DNA of 64,000 bases from Actinobacteria bacterium OV320 (GCA_001298545.1 LJCX01000010.1:62001-126000); one strand, 5' to 3'. Shown: positions 24,310-33,412, counted from the stretch's first letter. Made by a program: numbers and translations. Notes: generated by a model not told the origin, from the letters alone.

Positions 24310-26142
24310 ATGACATCTGCCCCGCGCACCGACGGGGATCCACAAGGAGAATCGGTGGCGCCGTCCACGCTGCCCCAGCTCCTGGAACGCAACGCCCGCC
24401 TCCACCCGGACCTGCCCGCCCTGTCCTGGCGGACCCCGGACGGCGGCGCGTGGTCCACGCTCACCTGGGCGGAGGTCCGGGACCGCACCACGGAGCTCGC
24501 CGCAGGACTCGCGGCGCTCGGCGTGGGCCGTGGCGACCACGTCCTGCTGATGATGGCCAACCGTCCCGAGCACTGGCTGTCCGACCTCGCGCTGGTGCGC
24601 CTCGGCGCCGTGCCGGTCAGCGTCTACGGCACGGCCGCGCCCGAACAGATCACCCACATCGCGCGCAACTGCCGGGCGCCGCTGGCGGTGGTGGAAGGCG
24701 CCGCCCAGGCAGTCGTATGGGCGCCGCTGCTCGACGACGGCGCCACGCCGCTCGGACGGCTCGTGGTGGTGGAGGACGGTGAGGAGGGCCACCATTTGCC
24801 CTACGCGGCGCTGACCCGCGAGCCGGTCCCGGAGGGCTTCGGCAAGGCGCTGGACTCGGCCCGCCCCGGGGACGCGCTGACCGTCGTCTACACCTCCGGG
24901 ACCACCGGTGAGCCCAAGGGCGTGGTCCTCACCCATGAGCAGGTGCTCGCCAACGCCGTCGCGCTCGACGAGGTGGTGGATCTGCCGCCGCACGTCGAGC
25001 ACATCTGCTACCTGCCGTTCGCCCATATCGCGGAGCGGATGCTCGGCATCTATCTGCCCTGCCACCGGGCCTCGCACGTCCATCTCTGCGCCGATCCGGC
25101 CACCGTGGCCGAAGCGGTGCGCGAGCTGCGGCCCCGGCAGTTCTTCGGTGTGCCGAGGGTCTGGGAGAAGCTGGCCGCGGCGGTCCGCGCCGGACTGACC
25201 CTGCTGCCCGAGGAGCGGCGCAAGGCCGTGGAGGAGGCCGCGGAGGTGGCCCGCGAGCACGTCGGCTTCCAGGAGCGCGGCGAGGAGCCGCCCGCCGCGC
25301 TCGCGGACGCGTACGCACGGTGCCGCGAGAGCGTGCTGCTGCCCCTGCTGGCCGCGGGTGGCCTCGACCGGGTCGCCTGGGCCGCCAGCGCGTCCGCGCC
25401 GATGCCGCTGGACGTGGTGCGGTTCTGGGCCGGCTTCGGCATCGTCGTCATGGACGCATGGGGCCTGACCGAGACGGCGGGCGTGACGACGGCCAACAGC
25501 CCCCGCACCGGATTCCGGCTGGGCTCGGTGGGCCGTCCGGTGTCGAGCGTGCGGGTGCGCACCGCCGCGGACGGTGAGCTCGAGGTGCGCGGCTCCTCCG
25601 TCTTCGCCGGCTATCTGCGGCCGGACGGCACGGTCGGCTCCGCGCTCGACGAGGAGGGGTGGCTGCACACGGGCGACATCGGCCGGGTCGACGAGGACGG
25701 CTTCGTCTGGGTCACCGACCGGAAGAAGGAGATGATCATCACCTCGACGGGCAAGAACGTCTCCCCGGCCCTCGTGGAGAACGCCCTGAAGGAACACCCG
25801 CTGATCGGCCAGGCGATGGTGCACGGCGACCACCGCTCCTACCTCGTCGCGCTGCTGGTGCTCGACCCCGAGGCTGCGCCCGCCTGGGCCGCCTCGCACG
25901 GCCTGGAGAACGGCGCGGACCTCGCGGCGCTGGCCGCGCATCCCGCCGTAGTCGAGGAGGTCGACCGTGCCGTGGCCGCCGCCAACAGCCGCCTCAACCG
26001 CACCGAACAGGTCAAGCGGTACCGGCTGTTGGCTCAGGAGTGGGGACCGGCGACCGGCGAACTGACCCCGTCGCTGAAACTGCGCCGCCGGGTCGTCCGG
26101 GACAAGTACGCCACCGAACTGACCGGCCTCTACAGCGACTGA
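24310..26142 (+). CDS. Long-chain acyl-CoA synthetase (AMP-forming)
   Basis: 610 aa from ATG 24310. Adenylate-forming family: VVYTSGTTGEPKGVVLTHEQ is the P-loop, VVMDAWGLTETAGVTTANSP the A5 region, WLHTGDIGRVDEDGFVWVTD the hinge-side motif, and KKEMIITSTGKNVSPALVEN the A8 region. The long insertion with EKLAAAVRAGLT is typical of the FadD15/AMP-ligase branch. It activates a fatty or isoprenoid-like acid for the operon's beta-oxidation enzymes. It is 104 bp after the FadB-like gene and appears to be the last gene of the operon. Confidence 0.92.
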   Translation: MTSAPRTDGDPQGESVAPSTLPQLLERNARLHPDLPALSWRTPDGGAWSTLTWAEVRDRTTELAAGLAALGVGRGDHVLLMMANRPEHWLSDLALVRLGAVPVSVYGTAAPEQITHIARNCRAPLAVVEGAAQAVVWAPLLDDGATPLGRLVVVEDGEEGHHLPYAALTREPVPEGFGKALDSARPGDALTVVYTSGTTGEPKGVVLTHEQVLANAVALDEVVDLPPHVEHICYLPFAHIAERMLGIYLPCHRASHVHLCADPATVAEAVRELRPRQFFGVPRVWEKLAAAVRAGLTLLPEERRKAVEEAAEVAREHVGFQERGEEPPAALADAYARCRESVLLPLLAAGGLDRVAWAASASAPMPLDVVRFWAGFGIVVMDAWGLTETAGVTTANSPRTGFRLGSVGRPVSSVRVRTAADGELEVRGSSVFAGYLRPDGTVGSALDEEGWLHTGDIGRVDEDGFVWVTDRKKEMIITSTGKNVSPALVENALKEHPLIGQAMVHGDHRSYLVALLVLDPEAAPAWAASHGLENGADLAALAAHPAVVEEVDRAVAAANSRLNRTEQVKRYRLLAQEWGPATGELTPSLKLRRRVVRDKYATELTGLYSD

Positions 26143-26465
26143 CCGCTACGGAGACCGACCTCGAGGCCGACGCCCTGGACCGCACAACCGCCGGTGATCA
26201 CCAGAGGGTAGGGGGCCCGATGGGTTCCAGATGGGTTCCAGATGGGGCCCGATGGGGTCCCGATGTCGAGGACGTCGGCCAGGAGGCGGCGGTGCGGTTC
26301 GGAGTGGTTCGGACCGGACGGCGGTGAGAACGGCCGGGGAGGACGGCGGTACGGCCGGACCGCGTCTGTCGCCGGGAACGCCGCCTCCCGCACGATGGAG
26401 GCACTGCCCGGAACGAGACCCGGTACGAGACCCGGTACGAGACGACCGACTCCCCTGGAGGGGCC
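26143..26465. other. Gap with short tandem repeats before the S1 protease gene
   Basis: 323 bp without a gene. It holds a degenerate GATGGGTTCCA-type tandem (about 26217-26265) and three 12-bp units at 26411-26446. The right end carries CTGGAGG, the ribosome site of the protease gene. Confidence 0.7.
26411..26446 (+). repeat. Three tandem 12-bp repeats
   Basis: GAACGAGACCCG (26411-26422), GTACGAGACCCG (26423-26434) and GTACGAGACGAC (26435-26446) lie just 20 bp before the GTG start of the protease gene, inside its probable leader. Confidence 0.75.
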
Positions 26466-27149
26466 GTGAGACGTCCGCACACCCGCCTGACGATGTTCAC
26501 CACGGTGGTGACAGCGCTGGTCGCCCTGCTGTTCGGCACCGGCACGGGCGCCACAGCGCTCAAGGTGCCCACGATCCGCGGGGGCACCCTGCTGTACGCG
26601 GCCACCGGCGCCCAGTGTGTCGTCGGCTTCAACGCGGTGAGCGGGTCCAACCGCTACGCCGTCATGGCCGGTCACTGTTCCGGCACCTACACCACCACCT
26701 GGTACGCGGACGCGGCCCACACCCTGCCGGTCGGCGTCACCGCGGGCGCCTCCTACCCGATCGACGACTACGGCGTGGTCCGCTACACGACGAGCGCGCT
26801 GGTCCTACCCGGTGACATCGCGCTGGGCGGGGGCGTCTACCAGGACGTGACCGGGGCCGCGAACCCGGCGATCGGGCAGTCCGTCTGCCACGTCGGACGG
26901 ACCAGCGGCGTCCACTGCGGGACGGTGACCGCGGTCAACGCCACGGTCAACCACGCCGAGGGCACGGTCCACGGTCTGTTCCGCTCCACCGCGTGCTCGG
27001 AACCGGGCGACACCGGGGCGCCGGCCTACTCCGGGTCGATCGCCCTCGGGTTCGCGGTGGGCTCCTCGGGCAACTGCGCGTCGGGTGGCGTCACCTACTA
27101 CCAGCCCGTCGCGGAGGTCCTCTCGGTCTTCGGCCTGACTCTGTACTGA
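26466..27149 (+). CDS. Secreted S1 (chymotrypsin-like) protease homologue with Thr at nucleophile
   Basis: 227 aa, GTG start at 26466 preceded by CTGGAGG. A Sec signal peptide covers about residues 1-31 (basic start, hydrophobic run, cut near GATA). The rest is a Streptomyces griseus protease-like S1 fold: MAGHC has the catalytic His, DDYGVVRY the catalytic Asp, and paired Cys residues follow. Where SGPs have EPGDSGGP the gene has EPGDTGAPAY; the codon is ACC at the nucleophile, so Ser is replaced by Thr and the oxyanion Gly-Gly by Gly-Ala. No pro-region is present. Activity is therefore doubtful. Confidence 0.85.
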   Translation: MRRPHTRLTMFTTVVTALVALLFGTGTGATALKVPTIRGGTLLYAATGAQCVVGFNAVSGSNRYAVMAGHCSGTYTTTWYADAAHTLPVGVTAGASYPIDDYGVVRYTTSALVLPGDIALGGGVYQDVTGAANPAIGQSVCHVGRTSGVHCGTVTAVNATVNHAEGTVHGLFRSTACSEPGDTGAPAYSGSIALGFAVGSSGNCASGGVTYYQPVAEVLSVFGLTLY

Positions 27150-27188
27150 CCATCCCCCGTACCACTGCGGCCCGCCCCCCGAACAGGA

Positions 27189-27212
27189 GGATCCGACGGT
27201 TCTGTCGGATCC
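27189..27212. terminator. Hairpin after the S1 protease gene
   Basis: GGATCCGAC (27189-27197), loop GGTTCT, GTCGGATCC (27204-27212): a perfect 9-bp stem 40 bp after the protease stop and before the next gene. Confidence 0.6.
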
Positions 27213-27255
27213 CGGGTTCGTTGCGCGCGCCCGGCAGCCGTGCTTGGCTCGCCCG

Positions 27256-27927
27256 ATGAACAACTTTCTGCTGACGGCCAGTGGCCTGCGCAACGAGACA
27301 CTGCGGGACGCGCTGCGGGACATGCTGGGAAAGCCGTTCGGATCGGCGAACGTCGTGTTCGTTCCCACGGCATCGGTCGCCGAGCCCGGGGACCACGGAT
27401 GGGTCGTCGAGGACATGAACCGGCTGCACGGCCTCGGCTGGCGGGAGTTCGACGTCCTGGAGCTGAACGGCCTGCCCCGGCAGATGGTGCTCGACCGACT
27501 GCTCCACGCCGACGTCATCTATGTCGAGGGCGGCAACCACTACCACCTCGCACGCAGCATCACCGGCAACGGCCTGGCCGACGGCTTCCAGGAGGCGCTG
27601 GAGCGACGGGTCTATGTGGGGGTCAGCGCCGGATCGATGATCTTCAGCCGTAATCTCACCGGACACTCCGCCGACGTCATCGGGGACACCGCGGACCTCC
27701 ACGTGCTCGGCGCGACGACCGTGGAGCCGCCGTTCGGCCTCTTCGACTGGTACCTCAAGCCCCACCTGTACTCGCCGGATTTCCCCGAGCGGGACGACGC
27801 CTGGGCCGATCGCATCGCTGAGCGGGCGGACTTCCCGATCTACTTCATCGACGACGAGACGGCCGTCCGCGCGAGGGACGGCAAGGTGGATGTCGTTTCT
27901 GAAGGCCGGTGGCGGTTCCATCCGTGA
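27256..27927 (+). CDS. Peptidase S51 / Type 1 glutamine-amidotransferase-like protein
   Basis: 223 aa from ATG 27256; the ribosome site is weak. The fold is that of dipeptidase E: ANVVFVPTAS early, ADVIYVEGGNHYHLA, then the nucleophile elbow VGVSAGSMIF with the catalytic Ser, and LKPHLYSPDFPERDD with the likely catalytic His. Cytoplasmic. Family members cleave Asp-X dipeptides (PepE) or cyanophycin fragments; most actinobacterial relatives are uncharacterised. The last codons overlap no other gene but face the small membrane protein gene 30 bp away. Confidence 0.85.
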   Translation: MNNFLLTASGLRNETLRDALRDMLGKPFGSANVVFVPTASVAEPGDHGWVVEDMNRLHGLGWREFDVLELNGLPRQMVLDRLLHADVIYVEGGNHYHLARSITGNGLADGFQEALERRVYVGVSAGSMIFSRNLTGHSADVIGDTADLHVLGATTVEPPFGLFDWYLKPHLYSPDFPERDDAWADRIAERADFPIYFIDDETAVRARDGKVDVVSEGRWRFHP

Positions 27928-27957
27928 CCTCGTCCTCGGCAACCGCGGTGGCGTGCT

Positions 27958-28212
27958 TCAGGGACTGCCGCAACTGGTGGCTCCGCCGGGGCAGGTGACG
28001 TTGTCGTTGGACGTCAAGCCCACGAGCCCCAGCACCAGGACGATGAGAGCCAGGATGACCAAAGGTACGTTCTCCGAAGCCCAACTGCCCTGCTCGCGCG
28101 GAGGTTTCGGAGCGCTGGGCTGTGGGCTCGCATCGCCGCGTACGGGCTCGCCGCCGGGCCCGTCGTGTCCCGCTGTCGTCATCGCGTCACCCGCCGTCAT
28201 CGTCCCTTTCAT
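27958..28212 (-). CDS. Small single-pass membrane protein, unknown function
   Basis: 84 aa if ATG 28212 is used; in-frame ATGs at 28200 and 28182 are alternatives and none has a strong ribosome site. The Pro/Gly-rich N-terminal half is followed by one membrane helix (VPLVILALIVLVLGLVGL) and a short tail ending NVTCPGGATSCGSP with two Cys. I do not recognise it; the layout is like the conserved small membrane proteins of streptomycetes. Convergent with the S51-like gene. Confidence 0.55.
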   Translation of the reverse strand: MKGTMTAGDAMTTAGHDGPGGEPVRGDASPQPSAPKPPREQGSWASENVPLVILALIVLVLGLVGLTSNDNVTCPGGATSCGSP

Positions 28213-28777
28213 GATGACACGGCATCGGACCTCACCCGTCAAGCCCCGTGCCGTGCCGGCTCTCCGAGGAGGTTCGCCTCGTTCGGGTCCTGTGGGTGAA
28301 TGGGCGGGCACAGAGTGCACGGGCTCTACGCAGGAGTTCGTCGGACCGGCAGAGCGCAAGGCCTCGATGCCGCCCTCGCGCCAGGCACGGCGCAGGCACG
28401 GCGCCTGCGTTCCACCGACCGCACAAGCAAAGCGCCAATCAGTGCGGTGCACGGGGTACGAGGACCGGAGGCCACGACCGGTGAACTTGCGCTGAGGCCC
28501 GCTGCTTTCCGGTCTCGCCCGACCACCAGTGCGCGGCCAGCCTCGACGTTGTGGCGGGCCACCTCGATGAGGGCCGGACCGAGACGGTGCGCGGTCTCCG
28601 TGAGAGAGAACCGCGCAGCCGTCACTGCGGCGCGACCATAGTTCTTGCGGGCGAAAGCAGTCGATTTGAGCCCTGAGGTCGGATGCTCAGGGCTCGGGAA
28701 TGAGGCCACGGCCAGGAACTGTCCGGTGGACCTGATGAACATTGGGCTGGAAAAGGTGGTGGAGGCGGCCGGGACGA
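28213..28777. other. 565-bp stretch without a convincing gene
   Basis: Between the small membrane protein gene and the secreted PD40-like gene. On the minus strand, about 28480-28640, a protein-like run includes FSLTETAHRLGPALIEVARH, which recalls the end of a winged-helix regulator, but no start, ribosome site or full domain is present. It may be decayed coding DNA. Confidence 0.4.
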
Positions 28778-29899
28778 TCAGTAGAAGCGGCGGATGAAGA
28801 CGTCCGACTTGCCGTTGGTGTCGTCGGGCACGATGTTGTCGGCCGTGGAATGGAAGACCACATCGCGCCCGCCGGCGCTGACCGCGTCGGTCCCGGCCGA
28901 GGCGGGCTGGTCCGAGACGATCTCGTCGGTGCCCGTCTCCAGGTCGCGCAGCGTGAGCGACGGTCCGGTCGTGTCGTAGGGGGCGTACAGCAGATAGCGG
29001 CCGGTGGGATCGATGGCTACGCCCCGTACGTTCGGCACCAGTTGGTCGGTGCCCGAGCTCTCGTCGTGGACGTAGGTGTCGGAGCCCGAGAGGTAGACGA
29101 CCTTGCTGCCGTCCTTGCTGAGCTGGACGAGTGTCGCCGCCTTGGACGGGCCCTCGATCGGGCCTGAGGAGGTGTCGTCGGTCCGGTCCCACACGAAGAC
29201 GTCCTCCGCCTGGCCGTCCTGGTAGGCGACGAAGCGGCCGTCGCCGCTGATGGACGGCCGGGCCGAGACGGTGTGGTCGAACTCGGCGACGGTCTGCGCG
29301 GTGTCGGCGCGCCAGTCCCGTACCTCGATGCGCTGCCGGGACGGCGGTCGATTGAAGGTGGCGGCCTGGGCGATGTAGCGGCCGTCCGCGCTGAGCGACG
29401 GCTGGCTGCAGCTGAGGCCCGGGCAGTTGACGCCGATCGTGCTTCCCGAGCTCACCTGGGACAGGAAGGCCTTCGTGTCTCTGAACAACAGCCCCCACAG
29501 GGCGACGTATTGCCCGTCACCGCTGATCACCGGGCGCTGGATCGGGGAGGTGAGGGTGCTCATCTGCGTGGTCCGGCTCGTCCGCTGGTCGCGGACGAAC
29601 ACCCTTTCCCCTGTCACCGGGTTGGCGGGTGTGAGGTTCCTCGCCGACGACGAGAAGGCGATACGCCGGCCGTCGGCCGTGATCGTGGCGCCCGCGGAGT
29701 CGCCGTCACCCTGGGTGCCGTCGGCCGCGACACTGATCCGCTCGACCCCGGCTCCGCTGTCGCTCGCGACGCCCGGCACGGTCATGGGCTCAGCCGAAGC
29801 GGCTCCCGGCAGCACCGCCGTGACCGCGCAGACCACGACCGTGGCGCTCAAGGCGGCCCGCACACGTCCGGCGGCGCTCCGATGCGCGTTTCCCCTCAC
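28778..29899 (-). CDS. Secreted TolB/PD40-type beta-propeller protein
   Basis: 373 aa, GTG start at 29899 chosen for the AGGGGG site 5 nt upstream. A Sec signal peptide (about 1-36, ending GAASA) is followed by repeated beta-propeller blades of PD40 type: ATITADGRRIAFSS, PVISGDGQYVALWG, QPSLSADGRYIAQA, RPSISGDGRFVAYQD, VQLSKDGSKVVYLS and so on. Such proteins are extracellular or surface scaffolds; no catalytic residues are evident. Stand-alone gene facing decayed sequence downstream. Confidence 0.82.
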   Translation of the reverse strand: MRGNAHRSAAGRVRAALSATVVVCAVTAVLPGAASAEPMTVPGVASDSGAGVERISVAADGTQGDGDSAGATITADGRRIAFSSSARNLTPANPVTGERVFVRDQRTSRTTQMSTLTSPIQRPVISGDGQYVALWGLLFRDTKAFLSQVSSGSTIGVNCPGLSCSQPSLSADGRYIAQAATFNRPPSRQRIEVRDWRADTAQTVAEFDHTVSARPSISGDGRFVAYQDGQAEDVFVWDRTDDTSSGPIEGPSKAATLVQLSKDGSKVVYLSGSDTYVHDESSGTDQLVPNVRGVAIDPTGRYLLYAPYDTTGPSLTLRDLETGTDEIVSDQPASAGTDAVSAGGRDVVFHSTADNIVPDDTNGKSDVFIRRFY

Positions 29900-30167
29900 C
29901 TTTTCCCCCTGAGGCAGCACATGGTCCTTGTTTCCGGTTCCCCACCGGAGGGCCACGAGCATGCAACCGCGACGGCGCTGTGGGGTCAATGCGTCGCATG
30001 ACTGTCGAGAGGTGCGGTTCCGGCCAGATGAGAGCGGTCGACTTCGCAGCGCGCAGGGCCAAGGGGCCCGATGAGACACCGGAGTGCTGCCCACTCGTCG
30101 TCGGCGAGAGTTCCTCTGAGCGTGACCCGTGACCGGACAACGCGTCGCGCCGACAGGATTGGCGCCC

Positions 30168-30737
30168 CTACACGGCCGGGACGGCGGCCCGCACTGCGCT
30201 GAGGTTCTGCCGGGCCAGGTCGCTGTACTCGACGGTGTTATCCGCTTCGCTCCACTGCTCGTAGGTGACCTTCAGGGCGAGTGCGCCCAGTTCCGCAGCC
30301 ACGCGGGCCGTCAGCACGGGCACCCCGCGGCGCGCTACGGCCCCGGCGATCGCGGCGGTGAGACTCATGCCCTTCAGGGCCTCGCGTTCCCGGAGGTCGG
30401 AATGGGCTTCGATCACCGCTCGCCGCCGGACGCCGAACGCACGCCGAGCGGGTGTGAAGACGTTCCGTCCGAGCGCGTCGATCCCGCGTGCCACCGCTTC
30501 GAGGGGGGTGGCCTCGGCGGGCGCCTCCGAGATCGCGGTGACGAGCTGCTCAGTGAGCGCGTCCTCACCGAAGAGCACGTCCCGCTTGTTCTGGAAGTGC
30601 CGGAAGAAAGTGCTCTTTGCCAGTCCCGCGCGTTGCGCGATGTCGAGCACGGTCGTGTCGTCGTAACCGCGCTCCGCGAACAGTTCGAGTGCAGCTTCCG
30701 CGAGCCGTTGCGGTGCGTGGGGTTCCCAGCGGGCCAT
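30168..30737 (-). CDS. TetR-family regulator of the adjacent oxidoreductase
   Basis: 189 aa from ATG 30737 (GTG at 30743 is possible). HTH: RLAEAALELFAERGYDDTTVLDIAQRAGLAKSTFFRHF (in parts: ELFAERGYDDTT and IAQRAGLAKSTFFRHFQNK). The C-terminus is of the short MftR/AcrR-like kind. Divergent from the NADP-dependent oxidoreductase at 30823; the 85-bp gap carries an 11-bp inverted repeat at 30751-30761 and 30789-30799, its likely target. Confidence 0.87.
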   Translation of the reverse strand: MARWEPHAPQRLAEAALELFAERGYDDTTVLDIAQRAGLAKSTFFRHFQNKRDVLFGEDALTEQLVTAISEAPAEATPLEAVARGIDALGRNVFTPARRAFGVRRRAVIEAHSDLREREALKGMSLTAAIAGAVARRGVPVLTARVAAELGALALKVTYEQWSEADNTVEYSDLARQNLSAVRAAVPAV

Positions 30738-30750
30738 GAACACAGAGTAC

Positions 30751-30799
30751 GGGACTTGGTCTCGTCACGGTGCTACGGTGACTGACAGGACCAAGTCCC
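30751..30799. promoter_or_regulatory. Long-armed inverted repeat, putative TetR operators
   Basis: GGGACTTGGTC (30751-30761) and GACCAAGTCCC (30789-30799) are perfect inverted copies 27 bp apart. A smaller nested pair, GTCAC (30764-30768) and GTGAC (30778-30782), lies inside. One copy could control each divergent gene. Confidence 0.6.
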
Positions 30800-30822
30800 A
30801 TCACTTGCCGTGGAGGCACATC

Positions 30823-31743
30823 ATGAGCCGAGCCGTTATGTACGACACGTTCGGAGGGCCGGAGGTACTGGAGCTGCGCGAGGTCCCGGAGCCGCACGCG
30901 GGAGCGGGCGAAGTCCACGTCCGCGTAGCCGCCGTCGGCCTCAACCCCATGGACTGGATCCTCGCCTCGATGCCCGAGGTGGCGCAGCGGTTCGGAATCA
31001 CCCTGCCGTCCTGCTTCGCCACCGATTTCGCCGGCACCGTGGACGAGGTCGGCGAAGGTGTCTCCGGCTTCGCCGTGGGAGATCGCGTCTACGGCGCCGC
31101 GACGGGCCGGGCCGCCGCCGACCTGGTCGTGGTCGACCCCGCCCGGGCGGACACGCTCCGTCACACCCCGGCGGAGATCAGCGACGAGGTGGCCGGCACA
31201 CTCGCGGTTGCGGGCATGACCGCCGCGGCGGCGCTGGCGGCTGCCGGCGTGACGGCCGGCGACACCGTCCTGATCGGAGGCGCCGCCGGCGGTGTGGGCG
31301 TGTTCGCCATCCAACTCGCCAAGCTCGCGGGCGCCCGGGTGATCGGAACCGCCTCCGAAGGCACCTTTGACTTCCTGCGGCAGTTCGGCGTCGACCCCGT
31401 CACCTACGGTCCCGGCCTGGTGGACCGTGTCCACGCGCTCGCCCCCGAAGGAGTCGGTGCGGCGGCCGACCTGTTCGGCACCGAAGTGGCAGAGGCGGCG
31501 CTCGCACTCGGCGTTCCCGCACAGCGGATCTCCACGATCGCGGCCGCCGACCCGCCCGAAGGCGTACACGCGACAGGCGGCATCAACGCGCAGCCGGAGG
31601 ACCTGCAGCGGATCACCGACGCCATCGTCATCGGTGAGCTCACCGTGCCGATCGCTGCCACCTTCCCCGTCGAGCGGATCCAGGAAGCCGTGCAACTGCA
31701 AGCGGGACGTCGCGTGCACGGAAAGATCGTGATCACGATGTAG
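30823..31743 (+). CDS. NADP-dependent quinone/alkenal oxidoreductase (MDR family)
   Basis: 306 aa from ATG 30823 with GTGGAGG upstream. Zinc-independent medium-chain reductase: FGGPEVLELREVPEPHAG, VAAVGLNPMDW, ATDFAGTVDEVGEGV, GDRVYG, and the coenzyme motif VLIGGAAGGVGVFAIQLAKL. Likely reduces quinones or enones with NADPH. It forms a divergent regulator/enzyme pair with the TetR gene on its left, like the pairs at 14.1-15.9 kb and 38.8-40.3 kb. Confidence 0.9.
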   Translation: MSRAVMYDTFGGPEVLELREVPEPHAGAGEVHVRVAAVGLNPMDWILASMPEVAQRFGITLPSCFATDFAGTVDEVGEGVSGFAVGDRVYGAATGRAAADLVVVDPARADTLRHTPAEISDEVAGTLAVAGMTAAAALAAAGVTAGDTVLIGGAAGGVGVFAIQLAKLAGARVIGTASEGTFDFLRQFGVDPVTYGPGLVDRVHALAPEGVGAAADLFGTEVAEAALALGVPAQRISTIAAADPPEGVHATGGINAQPEDLQRITDAIVIGELTVPIAATFPVERIQEAVQLQAGRRVHGKIVITM

Positions 31744-31974
31744 TCCAAAGCCGGACTCGCGGCATCGACTCATGCCACTGGCCCGGCTCTTGACCGAGGA
31801 GAAGCCCCCTTGCGCTCGGAGCTCCGTAAGACGGCTCTCGGAGCTCCAGAAGACCACTGTCACTACTGTCACGCGACGACAGACCACGCCATGGCGTTGT
31901 TGGAAGTTCTCCCTCTCCGGGTGCCCCTGGTCTCGAGTGGGGTGGGCGGCGCCTGCCGGCGCGTGTGGGAGAAA

Positions 31975-32703
31975 ATGACGGACATGAACATCGAACAGGC
32001 CGTCGCGGAGATCAGGAACGTCGAGGAGGTACCTGGCCTGCCCATGGCCTGGCGATGGTCGCCCATGCCGCGCTTCCTGTTCTCCCTCGCCATGGACGCC
32101 GACGGAGGCTGGGCCTACCAGATGAACTCGCTGGACGTCCACGACGAAGGTCTGAGCAGGGCTGTTCTTGAGTTCGCCAGACAGCACCGCCTCGGACGCG
32201 GACCAGGCGCCCGACCGCTCACGATCGCCACCGGCTTCTCTTACGGGACCTACCGGTTCGATTCGGTGGCAGCGGCTTCACCGCCCGTGCACGGCTACCA
32301 CCACGGGCGAAACGAAGCCCTGAACGAGGTCGTCTCAGCGGTCTTCCCGGCGTACCAGTGCGAGTTCCGCGGAGACGAGAGCCTGGAGGAGGCGGTTCTG
32401 CGCAAGCGCATGCTGCGGTCGACGATCATCTCCCGGCCCCCCGTCGCGTACCTGCGGATGCGATACGAGAACACCAGGACCAAGGGCGGCAGCGTAGGTC
32501 CGTCGCGCGGGTTCACTACGCACGACGTGCTGCTGAGGGAGCTCGTGCTCCTCGAAGGCGCTCCAGGGAGTTTTGTGGAGTTCGAGAACTCCCTCGGCGA
32601 GGTGTGGAACATCGAGTGGAACGGTTCCTGGCTGGTGAACGACACACCCCAGGACGCACCACCCTCCGAAAGCTGGGTGGCGTCGGCTTTGGGATGTCCG
32701 TAA
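31975..32703 (+). CDS. Hypothetical protein, no recognised family
   Basis: 242 aa from ATG 31975 (GGGAG about 8 nt upstream); the frame extends farther left but without a ribosome site. Soluble, no signal peptide or membrane segment. Recognisable features are an acidic helical start (MNIEQAVAEIRNVEEV), aromatic-rich central strands (GGWAYQMNSLDVHDEG; YGTYRFDSVA) and a C-terminal part ending VEFENSLGEVWNIEWNGSWL. The last part looks like small immunity-type proteins, but I cannot assign it. Confidence 0.6.
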   Translation: MTDMNIEQAVAEIRNVEEVPGLPMAWRWSPMPRFLFSLAMDADGGWAYQMNSLDVHDEGLSRAVLEFARQHRLGRGPGARPLTIATGFSYGTYRFDSVAAASPPVHGYHHGRNEALNEVVSAVFPAYQCEFRGDESLEEAVLRKRMLRSTIISRPPVAYLRMRYENTRTKGGSVGPSRGFTTHDVLLRELVLLEGAPGSFVEFENSLGEVWNIEWNGSWLVNDTPQDAPPSESWVASALGCP

Positions 32704-32824
32704 GGGTTCGGCCCGCGGCCGACCGCGAGGATATGAACAGCGTCGCCGTCACTTCGAACCAACGGTTCAGCGGCTGGGAGAAGAAGTTCGACGACGAGAT
32801 GGATTTCCGACCTCGTCTTGCCGC

Positions 32825-32861
32825 TGTCGCTCGGTCGCTCGGTCGCTCGGTGGGTCGGTCG
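32825..32861 (+). repeat. Short tandem GTCGCTCG repeats
   Basis: Eight-base units GTCGCTCG repeat three times and then degrade to GTGGGTCG and GTCGG, in the gap between two hypothetical genes. Confidence 0.65.
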
Positions 32862-32944
32862 GATTCGGGTCCGGTCAGCTGCCCTCCTTGAGGGCGCGGA
32901 CACTGACGAAGCCGACGGCCCGTCGCGACCAGGACAAGGCTCCC

Positions 32945-33412
32945 TCAGCCGTACGGGTTGAGTGCCCGGAAGCGGACGGTGTCGCTGCGACGGTCGAACC
33001 ACAGGTCGGTCGAGTGACCGCTGTCGTCGCGGTCGAGTTCGTGCGACCGGATCCATTCCGGATTCTCCGGCCCCTCGCCCTTGAGCGGCTTCTCGAACCA
33101 TGAGGAGAAGTCATTGGCCGGCGCCTCGGAGACGAAGGCGCGGGCCGCCGTCAGCTCGGCCAGTTTCCCAGGCGCCAGTCGGGCCAGGCCCGAGATCACC
33201 AACTCCGGCGACGGTACGCTCCGGTCGTCGTTGTCCCGGCTGGTCACCCACCTTGCGTCGGTGAGCGGGCCCAGCAGCGGGAACGCCCGCTCCAGCGGTG
33301 CGGTGTCGGTGCGCCAGCCCCCTGGAGCCCCGTCCGCCACCTGACGCAGGGCCCACCAGCCGGGCAGGACCGCGACCCCCGCCCCGATCCCGATCAGCTT
33401 CCGTCGCTCCAA
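32945..33412 (-). CDS. Hypothetical membrane-anchored or exported protein
   Basis: 155 aa if TTG 33412 is the start (GAGGGGG 8-9 nt upstream), giving a basic N-terminus (ERRK) and a hydrophobic segment (LIGIGAGVAVLPGWWAL) that looks like a signal anchor. An ATG at 33466 in the same frame is the alternative and would place 18 more residues before it. The rest is soluble, with paired WFEKPLKGEGP and STDLWFDRRSDTVRF stretches. No family recognised. Confidence 0.55.
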   Translation of the reverse strand: MERRKLIGIGAGVAVLPGWWALRQVADGAPGGWRTDTAPLERAFPLLGPLTDARWVTSRDNDDRSVPSPELVISGLARLAPGKLAELTAARAFVSEAPANDFSSWFEKPLKGEGPENPEWIRSHELDRDDSGHSTDLWFDRRSDTVRFRALNPYG

